NCBI RefSeq assembly: GCF_004803715.2
Contig: NZ_CP039383.2
Coordinates: 1,240,001-1,304,000 of the forward strand
Origin: Luteimonas yindakuii
GTDB lineage: Bacteria; Pseudomonadota; Gammaproteobacteria; Xanthomonadales; Xanthomonadaceae
Length of the DNA stretch: 64,000 nt
Direction of reading: 5' to 3'
The stretch's first letter is position 1; each line of letters starts with the position of its first letter. The position numbers and the translations under genes were made by a program. Positions 29,379 through 39,071 of the stretch are shown here, piece by piece. The notes under the pieces were generated by a model. That model searched no databases. It was not told the origin of the DNA and was given only the letters and a program-made list of their open reading frames with translations.

Positions 29379-29945
29379 TCAATCGGCGCGACCGGAGAAT
29401 TCGCCGGTAGTGGTGTTGACCAGCACGCGCTCGCCGTTGGCGATGTATTCCGGCACCTGGATTTCCAGCCCGGTCGACAGCGTCGCCGGCTTCGGGCGCT
29501 TGGTCGCGGTGCCGCCCTTGAGTTCCGGCGGGGTGTCGACGATCTCCAGCGTCACCGTCTGCGGCAGCTGCAGGCCTACCGGCTGGTCGTCGATCACCTG
29601 CACGAAGCAGCCGCCCAGGCCGTCGGTGATGTAGCCGGCGTCATCGCCGACGACGTCCGCATCGAGCTGGTACGGGGTGTAGTCCTCGTCGTCGAGGAAC
29701 ACGAAGGCGTCGCCATCCTTGTAGGAGAAGCTGGCCTGGCGGCGCAGCAGCTCGACCTCGGGCAGGCTGTCGTCGGCGTCGAAGCTCGCGTCGAGCTTGT
29801 TGCCGCCCGGCACGCTGTACATGGTGAAGCGGAAGCGCACGTTGCCGCCGCGCCCCTGCGGGGAGCTGCGCTCGATGTCGCGGACCTGGTACACGCCACC
29901 GCTGTATTCGACGACGTTGCCCTTCTTGATGTCGCTGGCTTTCAT
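29379..29945 (-). CDS. efpL: Elongation factor P-like protein EfpL (YeiP)
   Basis: EfpL is a paralogue of EF-P that relieves ribosome stalling without needing beta-lysylation. The 188-residue protein starts [19 protein letters not shown]. It has an Arg (Arg32) at the tip of the first domain loop, [12 protein letters not shown], where EF-P has its modified residue. The C-terminus NKLD...[15 protein letters not shown]...TGEFSGRAD is typical of YeiP. It lies in a leftward run after the SDR gene and 14 bp before rnt. Confidence 0.93.
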   Translation of the reverse strand: MKASDIKKGNVVEYSGGVYQVRDIERSSPQGRGGNVRFRFTMYSVPGGNKLDASFDADDSLPEVELLRRQASFSYKDGDAFVFLDDEDYTPYQLDADVVGDDAGYITDGLGGCFVQVIDDQPVGLQLPQTVTLEIVDTPPELKGGTATKRPKPATLSTGLEIQVPEYIANGERVLVNTTTGEFSGRAD

Positions 29946-30001
29946 GGATGCGTTCGGTCGGGATGTGGAATGGACCGCGGCAGTGCGCCGCGGCGGTGGG
30001 G

Positions 30002-30772
<771 letters not shown>

Positions 30773-30801
30773 GGGAACTCCTGCTGCGAAAGGACGCGAT
30801 T

Positions 30802-31611
30802 CTACCCGGCGCGCTGTTGCGGCGTCCGCGCCAGTACGTCGAAGGAGGCGCCTGCGGCCGCGCCGTCCGGCCCGAAACGGCGCTCGGCGAACACCAGCGA
30901 CTGCGCATCGGCCAGCACCACCGAACTCGAGCGCGTGCCATAGACCGGGTCGCGGATGAAGGCCGGTGACAGCCGGCGTTCCAGCGCAAGGCCGATGCCG
31001 GTATCGGGCAGGCGTTCGTCGGGCGCCTGCGCGGTGTCGGCGAGGGCGTCGAACAACGGCGCCAGTGTGTCGGGCGTTGCCGCGGGCCCGTGCTCGCCGG
31101 GCAGGTCGTCGAGCCAGGCGGCGAGCGCCCGCGTCGCATGCGCGCTCTTGGGCCAGCTGGCGTCGAACGCACCGTTCGACATCGCGTGCAGGCCGGGCGC
31201 CACCGGCATCGCCACCGGTTCGGGCACGTTGCTGGCGAATCCCAGGGTGTCGCCGTCCCACATCAGCAGGTTGAAACGTCCGTACGCGCGCGCCTGCGGC
31301 TGCAGGGCTTCGGCATACGCCAACGCGCCGTCATTGCCGCGCACGAAGTCACGCACCAGCCAGCCGCGCGAATGCCGTGCCTGCTCCGGCTCCAGCCCGC
31401 GACGGACATTGGTGACCGCGGCCAGCCGGCCACGCGTCGACACCTGCAGCCAGCTGCCACCGGCGACGAGGTCGCGGCCGCCATAGACATCGCCTGCGTC
31501 CGGATCGAACCCGGCCGGCGCAGTGGCGCGCGCGTGCGCCTCGTCGCGGTTGGCGATGAGCACCAGCGGCCAGCGCGGGTGCAGGCGATAGGCGAGGGCG
31601 ACCAGGCACAT
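30802..31611 (-). CDS. NRDE family (TANGO2-like) protein
   Basis: The 269-residue protein starts MCLVALAYRLHPRWPLVLIANRDE: Cys2 at the N-terminus and the name-giving NRDE motif at residues 21-24. Other segments are GGRDLVAGGSWLQVS, AVTNVRRG and GTRSSSVVLAD. The fold is predicted to be an N-terminal-nucleophile hydrolase. Eukaryotic TANGO2 and bacterial relatives have been linked to haem or lipid handling, but the activity is unsettled. It is the first gene of a leftward cluster, 29 bp before the SDR gene. Confidence 0.9.
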   Translation of the reverse strand: MCLVALAYRLHPRWPLVLIANRDEAHARATAPAGFDPDAGDVYGGRDLVAGGSWLQVSTRGRLAAVTNVRRGLEPEQARHSRGWLVRDFVRGNDGALAYAEALQPQARAYGRFNLLMWDGDTLGFASNVPEPVAMPVAPGLHAMSNGAFDASWPKSAHATRALAAWLDDLPGEHGPAATPDTLAPLFDALADTAQAPDERLPDTGIGLALERRLSPAFIRDPVYGTRSSSVVLADAQSLVFAERRFGPDGAAAGASFDVLARTPQQRAG

Positions 31612-31649
31612 GGCCCCAGCTTAGCGGGGCGGTGCGGATTCCCGTGTGG

Positions 31650-32405
31650 TCAGAGCGGGCACAGCGGAAGTCGCCCGGCGTGCGGCGCGCAGACGCGGTC
31701 GCGACAGGCGATGCCGGCAGGCGTATTCGCACGCGGACAGGCAGCGAGCGCCTGTTCCACCTGCTGACGGGTGCGCGCCTCGCGCCGCGAAGCGGGTTGC
31801 GGCTGCGGCCCGCCAAGGCTTTCCAGCCTGGCCTGTGTCTGGCGGCTGCGCTCGTCATCGGCGCGCAGCTCCGCGACCAGCGCATCCATCGATTCATGTG
31901 CCTCGCCGGTCGCGCTGCCGTCCTGGTGGATGATCCTCATCAGCGTCGACAGCAGCCCGCCGTCGTCGGCCGGTGCAGCAGGCGCGGTCGACGCTGCGCG
32001 GCGCACCGGCGGACGTGAAGGTGCAGCACGGACGGCACCCGCAGGAGGTGCCGTCGCCGTCGCCGTGGCCGTTGTCGTCGCGACTGCCGACGCAGGTGTC
32101 GCATCGGCCTCCGGGGACGTTGCGCCGAGCCGGCGGAACGGATCGTCGGCACGGTCGTCGACGATCACCGCGACATCGTGTGGTGGGTCGCCCGTGTCGA
32201 CCGGCAGCGGAATGTCTTGCGCGGCGATCGCCGGATCGTCGACAGTCTGCGCCGGATCCGCAGGGGCGTGCTGCCACAGGCGCATCGCGGCGAGGAGCAG
32301 GAGCACAAGGACGGTGACGACGATGAACCCCAGCAGCAGCCGCCTGCCGGCGAGCGCGCGCCCGCGATGGCTGCGCGGCGCGCGCTCGGGCTTGCGCTGT
32401 TCCAT
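31650..32405 (-). CDS. Single-pass membrane protein of unknown function with Cys-rich C-terminus
   Basis: I do not recognise this protein. From the ATG at 32405 it has 251 residues: a basic N-terminus (MEQRKPERAPRSHRGRALAG), one transmembrane segment at about 21-43 (LLLGFIVVTVLVLLLLAAM), and a low-complexity Ala/Thr/Pro stretch. The C-terminus has four Cys (ACPRANTPAGIACRDRVCAP...LCPL), which suggests a periplasmic domain with two disulfides. The start is uncertain; a TTG at 32493 is also in frame. It is divergent from the TagX-like gene at the edge of the type VI locus and may belong to it. Confidence 0.7.
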   Translation of the reverse strand: MEQRKPERAPRSHRGRALAGRRLLLGFIVVTVLVLLLLAAMRLWQHAPADPAQTVDDPAIAAQDIPLPVDTGDPPHDVAVIVDDRADDPFRRLGATSPEADATPASAVATTTATATATAPPAGAVRAAPSRPPVRRAASTAPAAPADDGGLLSTLMRIIHQDGSATGEAHESMDALVAELRADDERSRQTQARLESLGGPQPQPASRREARTRQQVEQALAACPRANTPAGIACRDRVCAPHAGRLPLCPL

Positions 32406-32600
32406 GTCCGCAAGGATGCGGCCGCTGCCTGCGGCCATCGTATGGCCGCTGCCCGCGACAAGGCTGGGCCGGGTCGATTCACCAGTATTCAAGGGCAATC
32501 CTGCGCTTGTCCGGCCACGGCCGGAATCAGTCCGTTGCCGCATTCTATGCGGCGCCAATGGCGCGGCGTCAATGGCGTGCCGCGCAGGCCAGGTGGTGGC

Positions 32601-33470
32601 ATGACGTTGTTCGTCGTGTTGCTGGCGTTCTTCGCCGCGGCGTGCGTGCTGAGCTGGCTGCTGCTGTTCGACGGTGCGCGCGATGGCGTGGCGGCCTGGT
32701 TCGCGCGCGTGTGGACGCGCACTGCACGTACCGGCGCAAGCACATCGCGACGCCTTGCCCGCGGCCTCAGTGCCGGTCGCCGCGTCGCCGCCGGCGGGGG
32801 TTCGACCCTGCTCGACGGCCTGCGCCGGTACCGCTGGCTGTTGCTGGGTTCGCTCCTGCTGCTGGTGCTGCCGCCGTTGCTGGTGCTCGGGCTGCGCCAG
32901 CGCGTCGTGCTGCCCGGTTTCGATGGCGACGATCTCGCCGAATCGCAGACCATGGTCGCGGGACTGTTGCGCGGCGAGCGCCTGGTGCCGCCGCCACCGC
33001 CGCCGCCGGCGGTGTTCACCACCCGCGAGATCCGCGAGGAACGGCCCGAGATCGTTACCGCTGATCGCCGCTGGGACCATCTCGACGCGGCGCTGCAGCA
33101 GCGGGTGCTGGCGATCTACCAGGTCATGCGGTCGCAGTACGGCATCCGGATGGTGCTGGTGGAAGGCTATCGATCGCCCGAGCGGCAGGCGGAGCTCGCG
33201 CGCGAGGGGCGCGCCACGCTGGCGGGTGCGTGGTCGAGCTGCCACCAGTACGGCCTGGCACTCGACAGCGCGCCGATGCGTGACGGCAAGCTGCAGTGGG
33301 ACATGGGTGATGCCTGGACCCGGCGCGCCTATTTCCTCTACGGCGAACTCGCCGAGCAGGCCGGCCTGACCTGGGGCGGGCGCTGGACCCGCCTCAAGGA
33401 CTACGTGCACGTCGAATCCACGCGCAGCTGCCGCGAGGCGCGCGCGGCGCGAAGGGCGGCGGACGGCTGA
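32601..33470 (+). CDS. TagX-like membrane-anchored peptidoglycan peptidase (M15/VanY type)
   Basis: The 289-residue protein has two transmembrane segments (residues 1-22 and 74-95) and a proline stretch. Its C-terminal M15-type domain carries EGYRSPERQAELA near residue 188, SCHQYGLALDSAPM near 213 (His and Asp zinc ligands) and DYVHVES near 266 (His ligand). TagX of Acinetobacter, an L,D-endopeptidase required for type VI assembly, has the same layout and genomic position. It probably opens the peptidoglycan for the secretion apparatus. The ATG has an AGGTGG ribosome binding site. It is the first gene of the rightward type VI cluster. Confidence 0.82.
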   Translation: MTLFVVLLAFFAAACVLSWLLLFDGARDGVAAWFARVWTRTARTGASTSRRLARGLSAGRRVAAGGGSTLLDGLRRYRWLLLGSLLLLVLPPLLVLGLRQRVVLPGFDGDDLAESQTMVAGLLRGERLVPPPPPPPAVFTTREIREERPEIVTADRRWDHLDAALQQRVLAIYQVMRSQYGIRMVLVEGYRSPERQAELAREGRATLAGAWSSCHQYGLALDSAPMRDGKLQWDMGDAWTRRAYFLYGELAEQAGLTWGGRWTRLKDYVHVESTRSCREARAARRAADG

Positions 33471-33568
33471 GCCGGCACAGGGAAGCTGCCAAGCGGCGAC
33501 GACTCCTGCTATCTTCGCCGCCGGGCCGGTTGCGGTCCGCAGGAGCGGTACGACAGGGAGAGCACGCG

Positions 33569-33829
33569 ATGTCGCGTCCAATCATCGTCATCGGCGACAG
33601 GATCGACCACGGGGGAAGCGTGGTCTCCGGAACCCAGGCCTCGGGTATCACCGGCACGCCGATCGCGCGCATCGGTGATCGCGTCGTGTGCCAGCGCCAC
33701 GGCCCCACCACCATCGCATCGGGTGACCCCACGCTGATCGTGGACGGCCAGCCCGTCGCCCGGCACGGCGACAGGACGGCGTGCGGGGGCACGCTGCTGT
33801 CGTCGCAATCCACCGCGTTCGTGGACTGA
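33569..33829 (+). CDS. PAAR domain protein (type VI spike tip)
   Basis: The 86-residue protein starts MSRPIIVIGDRIDHGGSVVS and consists of a single PAAR domain: GDRIDHGG, ARIGDRVVCQRHG, IVDGQPVARHGDRTACG. The His and Cys residues would bind zinc at the tip of a VgrG spike. It has no toxin extension, so effectors would have to bind non-covalently or be encoded elsewhere. An AGGGAG ribosome binding site precedes the ATG. No VgrG is in the window. Confidence 0.93.
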   Translation: MSRPIIVIGDRIDHGGSVVSGTQASGITGTPIARIGDRVVCQRHGPTTIASGDPTLIVDGQPVARHGDRTACGGTLLSSQSTAFVD

Positions 33830-33891
33830 GGCAGGCGCATGGGGCAGGACGCCCACAGGGGAACGACGGGAGACGGAGGCGCATCGCCGTG

Positions 33892-35322
33892 ATGCGCGCG
33901 TTGCTCGTGGCCATCGTGGTGTTCGCTGTCGTGTGGCTGTGCGCCATCGGCCTCTGGCGCGGCACCGGCGCGACGCCGGGCGGCGTGCAGATGGCCCTGG
34001 TGCTGGGGGTGTTGCCGCTGGCGCTGCTGGGCGGCGTGTACCTGGTGCGCAAGGCGCGACGCCGCGAGCCCACGGACGCCGGCGCGTCGCCGGGTGCGAT
34101 GGCCCCGGACGGCACGCCGCGGGACACGGTGACTGCGCCGGCAATCGCGGTGCGCGCCACGGCCGTGTGCCTGCCGAGCGCGGACAATCCCGCCGATGCC
34201 CTGGCCGCTCTGGTGCAGCCGCGGCGACCGGGCCTGCATCCGACCCTGCGCGATCGCGATGGCTTGCCGGTGTTCGCCGCATCTGTCGAGCACGTCGACA
34301 CGCTGACAGCCGACGGGATGCTGCAGCGGCACGCACCGGGCGTGCGTGCGGGCGAAGAGGCGCTGCGCGCGCTGGCGCTGCTCGAGCAGGTGGCCGAGAC
34401 AGTGTTCGCCGACACCGCGGCGCTGCTGCCGCGCGCAGTACAGACGGATGGGCAGGTCATTGCCGGCATGCACCATCGCGAAGCAGCGACCGCAGGCGAA
34501 CGCGTCGACGTGCAGCTGCTCCTGCCGGCAGCGTGGCCCACGGCACTGCGCGAAGCGTCGGCCACGGCCATGCGGCAGTGTGCCGCCGATTGCGGGTTGC
34601 CGGCGGCGCAACTGCATGTGCAGGCCGTGCCTGTTGCGGATGCGCGCGAGGCGTGGTCGCGGTTGCGACTGGTGCTGGATGCGGCGGACACGCCCGTGGG
34701 TCGCGACCAGCCGCGCAGGTGGCATGTGCTGCTCGCGGCCGATTCGCAGGTCGGCGCACAGGCCGTTCGCAGGCTGGAGTCCGCAGGCCTGTTGCTGGGT
34801 GCGCGGCACCAGGACGGCGTGCTGCCCGGCGAGGGTGCGGCCGGCGTGCTGCTGCTGCCCGCCGCCGATTGCGACGGTGCCATGGCGCTGCTGCACCCCC
34901 TCGTGGATGGCGAGACCTCGCTGGCATCGCTGCGTGCCGGCGCGCGCGCGACGGCTGACCTCCTCGAGCGCGCCATGCGCCAGGCCGCTATCGGGGCGTC
35001 GTCGATCGGCCTGGTGCTCAGCGACGCCGACCAGCGCTCCACCCCTGCGGTGGAGACCGCCGCGGCGGTGTCGCTGGCCTGCCCGGATCTCGATCCTGTC
35101 CGCGCATGCGCCGCGCTGTGCGTGCCCAACGGTGCGCTGGGCATCGTCGCGCCGGTCGCACAACTGGCGTTGGCCGCCGCCCGGGTCGTCGGCTCGTCGC
35201 AACCCGTGCTGGCGCTGTCGTTGCCTGACGAGCGCAGGCGCCTGGCCCTCGTCGTGGTGCCGCCTGTCGCCGACGACTCCACCACCCATGACGACGCCGA
35301 CGCGTCGACCACCGCCGCCTGA
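33892..35322 (+). CDS. Type VI-associated membrane protein of unknown function
   Basis: The 476-residue protein begins with two transmembrane helices (MRALLVAIVVFAVVWLCAIG; MALVLGVLPLALLGGVYLV). A large Ala-rich cytoplasmic or periplasmic part without a clear motif follows. The C-terminal pattern ETAAAVSLACPDLDPVRA...GIVAPVAQLALAAARV...LALSLP faintly recalls the last part of a thiolase/ketoacyl-synthase fold, without a catalytic triad that I can see. It is placed directly before tssM (11 bp gap), so a role next to TssM is likely. The start may be GTG 33889 or ATG 33892. I assign no function. Confidence 0.75.
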   Translation: MRALLVAIVVFAVVWLCAIGLWRGTGATPGGVQMALVLGVLPLALLGGVYLVRKARRREPTDAGASPGAMAPDGTPRDTVTAPAIAVRATAVCLPSADNPADALAALVQPRRPGLHPTLRDRDGLPVFAASVEHVDTLTADGMLQRHAPGVRAGEEALRALALLEQVAETVFADTAALLPRAVQTDGQVIAGMHHREAATAGERVDVQLLLPAAWPTALREASATAMRQCAADCGLPAAQLHVQAVPVADAREAWSRLRLVLDAADTPVGRDQPRRWHVLLAADSQVGAQAVRRLESAGLLLGARHQDGVLPGEGAAGVLLLPAADCDGAMALLHPLVDGETSLASLRAGARATADLLERAMRQAAIGASSIGLVLSDADQRSTPAVETAAAVSLACPDLDPVRACAALCVPNGALGIVAPVAQLALAAARVVGSSQPVLALSLPDERRRLALVVVPPVADDSTTHDDADASTTAA

Positions 35323-35333
35323 CGGATTTCCCG

Positions 35334-38300
35334 ATGTTCAGCAGACTCCGCTATTACCTCACCGACTACCGCGTGCTCGCCGCGATCGGCATCGTCTCCG
35401 CAGCGGCGATCGCCTGGTTCGGTGCCGATGGTCTGCGGCGGATCGGGCTGTGGCTGCTGGCACTGCTCATCGTTTCGCTACTGGTGTCGACGGTGGTCTG
35501 GCTGGTGCGGCGGCTGCGTGCGCGGCGCGCCGCAGAGGGCATCGACCGGATGGTCGCCGACGATGCCGACCGCGCGGTCGCGCATGCACGACCGGCGGCG
35601 AAAGCGGACACCGAGGCACTGCGCACACGGATGATGGAAGCGGTGTCGGCGATCAAGTCGTCGCGCATCGGCGTGCTCAAGGGCAAGGCCGCGCTGTACG
35701 AACTGCCGTGGTACGTGATCATCGGCAACCCGGCTGCCGGCAAGAGCTCGGCGATCCTCAATTCCGGGCTCAAGTTCCCGTTCGGGGACAGCCGCGGCAA
35801 TGTCATCCAGGGCATCGGCGGCACCCGCAACTGCGACTGGTACTTCACCACCGAAGGCATCGTGCTCGACACCGCCGGCCGTTATTCGGTCAGCGTCGAG
35901 GACCGGCTGGAGTGGTTGACCTTCCTCGACCTGCTGAAGAAGAACCGTCCGCGCGCGCCGCTCAACGGCATCCTCATCGCCGCAAGCATCGCCGAGATCT
36001 CCGGCAGCAAGCCCGAGTTCGCCATCGAGCTGGCCAAGAACCTGCGCCAGCGCGTGCAGGAGATCACCGAGCGGCTGGAGGTGTTCGCCCCGGTCTACGT
36101 GGTGTTCACCAAGGCCGACCTGATCGCCGGCTTCACCGAATTCTTCCGTGGCCTGGACCCGGCCGAGCGCGAGAACGTCTGGGGCGCCACGTTGCCGTTC
36201 GAGCCGCATGCCGGGACCGATGCGCTCGCCGCGTTCGACGGCCACTTCGACGAACTCGCCGACGGGCTCAAGGAAATGAGCCTGAGCCAGATGGCGATGC
36301 AGCGCGGCGGCCAGGTATCGCCCGGGCTGCTGACGCTGCCGCTGGAATTCGCCGCGATCAAGCCGGCGCTGCGCATCTTCATCGCCACCCTGTTCGAGGA
36401 CAACCCCTACCAGTTCAAGCCGGTGTTCCGCGGCTTCTATTTCACCAGCGCGCTGCAGGAAGGCCATTCGGTGCACTACGCATCCGAGCGGGTGTCACGC
36501 GAGTTCGCGCTGCAGCCGTCGCGTGATGCAGTGGCGGAGCCCTCGACCACCGGCCACACCGCACATTTCCTCAGGGACCTGTTCCGCAAGGTGATCTTTG
36601 CCGACCGCGGCCTGGTGCAGCAGTACTCGAGCCCGCGCCGCACCCGCCTGCGCTATGCGGTGTTCTTCGGTTCGGTGGCGGCGCTGGCGCTGGCCCTGGG
36701 CGGCTGGGCGTGGTCGTACACGACGCACCGCCAGCTGGTCGAGAACGCGTCGCGCGACCTCGAACAGGCCGTGCGCGTGCAGGACGGTCGGGTCGACCTG
36801 CAATCGCGGCTGCAGGCGCTGTCGCTGCTGCAGGACCGTCTCGAACAGCTGGCGCGTCACCGGCAGTCGCGCGGCATCGCCTCGGCGCTCGGCATGGACC
36901 AGAGTGATCGCATCGAACAGAAGCTCCGCGACGAATACTTCCACGGCATGCGCCAGGTGATGCTTGCGCCCACCGGCGCACGGCTGGAAACCTTCCTGGC
37001 CGATGTCGCCGCCGGTGGTGGCCTGCGCGAATCGGCCACCCCCCGCGACCACGCGCAGCCGCAGGAGGCGACGTTGTACCAGGAGGCGTCGCCCGAGGAC
37101 GCCAACGACGCCTACAACGCGCTCAAGACCTACCTGATGCTCGGCAATCGCGGGCGTGTGGAGCAGGCCCATCTCGCGCATCAGCTGACCCGCTTCTGGC
37201 GTGGCTGGCTGGAGGCCAACCGCGGGCAGATGTCGCGCGAGGAGCTGGCACGCAGCGCGGAGAAACTGCTCGGCTTCTACGTCGCGCAGGCGGACGATCC
37301 TGCCTGGCCACAGCTCGAGACCAGGGTCGCGCTGGTCGCCGATACCCGCGAGGCGTTGCGCCAGGTGATGAAGGGCCAGCCGGCCATCGAGCGGGTGTTT
37401 GCGCAGATCAAGGCGCGCGCGGCCACGCGCTTCCCGACGGTCACTGTCGCCTCGCTGGTCGGCGAGGACCGCAACGGCGGTGCGATCGCGGGCAGCTATG
37501 CGATCTCCGGTGCGTTCTCCCGCAGGGCCTGGGAGGACTACGTGCGCTCCGCGTTCGACGAGGCGGCCGGCAGCGAACTCAGCACCACGGACTGGGTGCT
37601 CGACACCACCGAGCAGAGCGACCTGTCGCTGGCGGGCAGTCCGGAGCACATCTCGCGCCAGCTGGCCGCGCTGTACAAGCAGGAATACGCGCAGGAATGG
37701 CAGAAGTTCCTGCAGGGCGTGAGCGTCAACCGCTTCGAGGACTTCGAGACCGCGGTCGCACGCATGAACAGCCTCGGCGATCCGCGCAATTCACCGCTGC
37801 GTGCGTTGCTCGAGGCGATCAACGAGCAGACCGTCTGGGACAACCCGGCCGCGCTGCGAGCCGCGCAGGGTCCCGGGCGCAGCGGCTTTGTTGCATGGTT
37901 CCAGCGCGTGGTGCTGCGGCGCACGCCGTCCTCGCTGGCGATGGAGGTCCATCCGGAAACAGGCAAGCCGGTGCAGGCGCCGATGGGTCCTGTCGGCAAG
38001 ACCTTCGAGGGTTTCGCGCGGCTGATGGGCACCGGCGACGGCCCGGCGCTGATCGACAGCTATTTCCAGACCCTCGGCAAGCTGCGCAGCCGGCTCAACG
38101 CAATCCGCACCGAGGGCGAGCCGGGCCCCGGCGCACGCCGGTTGATGCAGGACACGCTGGGCAACGACGGCTCGGAGCTCAACGCCGCGCTGGCGCTGGT
38201 CGACGAGCAGATGCTCAACGGGCTCGACGAGACCCAGCGCGATGCGTTGCGGCCACTGTTGCTGCGCCCGCTCACCGAAACCTTCGCCGCGCTGGTGGCG

Positions 38301-39071
38301 CCCACCGAGGCCGAGATCAACCGGGTCTGGGCGGCGCAGGTGTACCAGCCGTTCCGCACCGGCATCGGTCGCCAGTTTCCGTTCGACGTGGGCGCCGATG
38401 TCGACGCTGCGCCGGGCGAAGTCGCCGCGGTCTTCGGCAGCAGCGGCGCGGTGGCCGGTTTCAACAGGGAGGCGCTGGGCACGCTGGTGATCCAGCGTGG
38501 CAACCTGCTCGAGCCGCGGCGCTGGGCCGGCATGGGAATCACCCTGTCGCCGGAACTGGTCAGTGGCTATGGCGACTGGGTCAGCGGCAACGCCGCCGGC
38601 GCGGGCGGCCAGGACACCACGATCTTCCAGATCCAGCCGGCGCCTGCGATCGGCGCGGTCGAGTACACGCTGGAGATCGACGGGCAGGCCATGCGCTACC
38701 GCAACACGCCGCCGACCTGGACCACGTTCCAGTGGCCCAATCCGGGGCAGGTGCCGGGCGCGCAGCTCTCGGTCGTCACCAGCGACGGACGCACCGTGCG
38801 CGTGGTCGATGCGCCGGGCAGCAACGGCTTCGTGCGCCTGATGGAAGCCGCCCGCGTCGAGAGCCGGCCGGACAGCAGTTCGGTGACATGGAGCGCGGAC
38901 GGGATCTCGATCACCGTGGACATGCGCATCACGCGCCGGGCCGGCACCGGTAGCGGCACTGGCGAATGGCAGCGCGGCCTGCAGTTGCCGTCGACGGTGG
39001 CCGGAGAGCCGGGCGACTCCGCGACCGCATCCGCCGATGGCGCGGAAGCATCCATGGAGGAAGGCGCATGA
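35334..39071 (+). CDS. tssM: Type VI secretion membrane subunit TssM (IcmF)
   Basis: TssM forms the trans-envelope complex of the type VI system with TssJ and TssL. The 1245-residue protein has transmembrane segments at about 13-31 and 38-58. A cytoplasmic NTPase domain carries Walker A GNPAAGKSS (131-139) and DTAGRYSV. A third transmembrane helix lies near 440-463 (VFFGSVAALALALGGWAW), followed by a large periplasmic part that includes the C-terminal domain known to contact TssJ. The length and the intact Walker motif suggest a functional protein. Its stop overlaps the tagF start (ATGA). Confidence 0.96.
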   Translation: MFSRLRYYLTDYRVLAAIGIVSAAAIAWFGADGLRRIGLWLLALLIVSLLVSTVVWLVRRLRARRAAEGIDRMVADDADRAVAHARPAAKADTEALRTRMMEAVSAIKSSRIGVLKGKAALYELPWYVIIGNPAAGKSSAILNSGLKFPFGDSRGNVIQGIGGTRNCDWYFTTEGIVLDTAGRYSVSVEDRLEWLTFLDLLKKNRPRAPLNGILIAASIAEISGSKPEFAIELAKNLRQRVQEITERLEVFAPVYVVFTKADLIAGFTEFFRGLDPAERENVWGATLPFEPHAGTDALAAFDGHFDELADGLKEMSLSQMAMQRGGQVSPGLLTLPLEFAAIKPALRIFIATLFEDNPYQFKPVFRGFYFTSALQEGHSVHYASERVSREFALQPSRDAVAEPSTTGHTAHFLRDLFRKVIFADRGLVQQYSSPRRTRLRYAVFFGSVAALALALGGWAWSYTTHRQLVENASRDLEQAVRVQDGRVDLQSRLQALSLLQDRLEQLARHRQSRGIASALGMDQSDRIEQKLRDEYFHGMRQVMLAPTGARLETFLADVAAGGGLRESATPRDHAQPQEATLYQEASPEDANDAYNALKTYLMLGNRGRVEQAHLAHQLTRFWRGWLEANRGQMSREELARSAEKLLGFYVAQADDPAWPQLETRVALVADTREALRQVMKGQPAIERVFAQIKARAATRFPTVTVASLVGEDRNGGAIAGSYAISGAFSRRAWEDYVRSAFDEAAGSELSTTDWVLDTTEQSDLSLAGSPEHISRQLAALYKQEYAQEWQKFLQGVSVNRFEDFETAVARMNSLGDPRNSPLRALLEAINEQTVWDNPAALRAAQGPGRSGFVAWFQRVVLRRTPSSLAMEVHPETGKPVQAPMGPVGKTFEGFARLMGTGDGPALIDSYFQTLGKLRSRLNAIRTEGEPGPGARRLMQDTLGNDGSELNAALALVDEQMLNGLDETQRDALRPLLLRPLTETFAALVAPTEAEINRVWAAQVYQPFRTGIGRQFPFDVGADVDAAPGEVAAVFGSSGAVAGFNREALGTLVIQRGNLLEPRRWAGMGITLSPELVSGYGDWVSGNAAGAGGQDTTIFQIQPAPAIGAVEYTLEIDGQAMRYRNTPPTWTTFQWPNPGQVPGAQLSVVTSDGRTVRVVDAPGSNGFVRLMEAARVESRPDSSSVTWSADGISITVDMRITRRAGTGSGTGEWQRGLQLPSTVAGEPGDSATASADGAEASMEEGA

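Noticed and set aside
32601..33470. VanY-type vancomycin resistance enzyme
   Set aside because: The M15-type zinc motif is shared, but two membrane helices and the type VI neighbourhood fit a TagX-like peptidoglycan hydrolase. There are no van genes nearby.
31650..33581. A 643-codon minus-strand frame extending the Cys-rich membrane protein upstream
   Set aside because: The upstream part is antisense to the TagX-like gene. The membrane helix and biased N-terminus fit a start near 32405.
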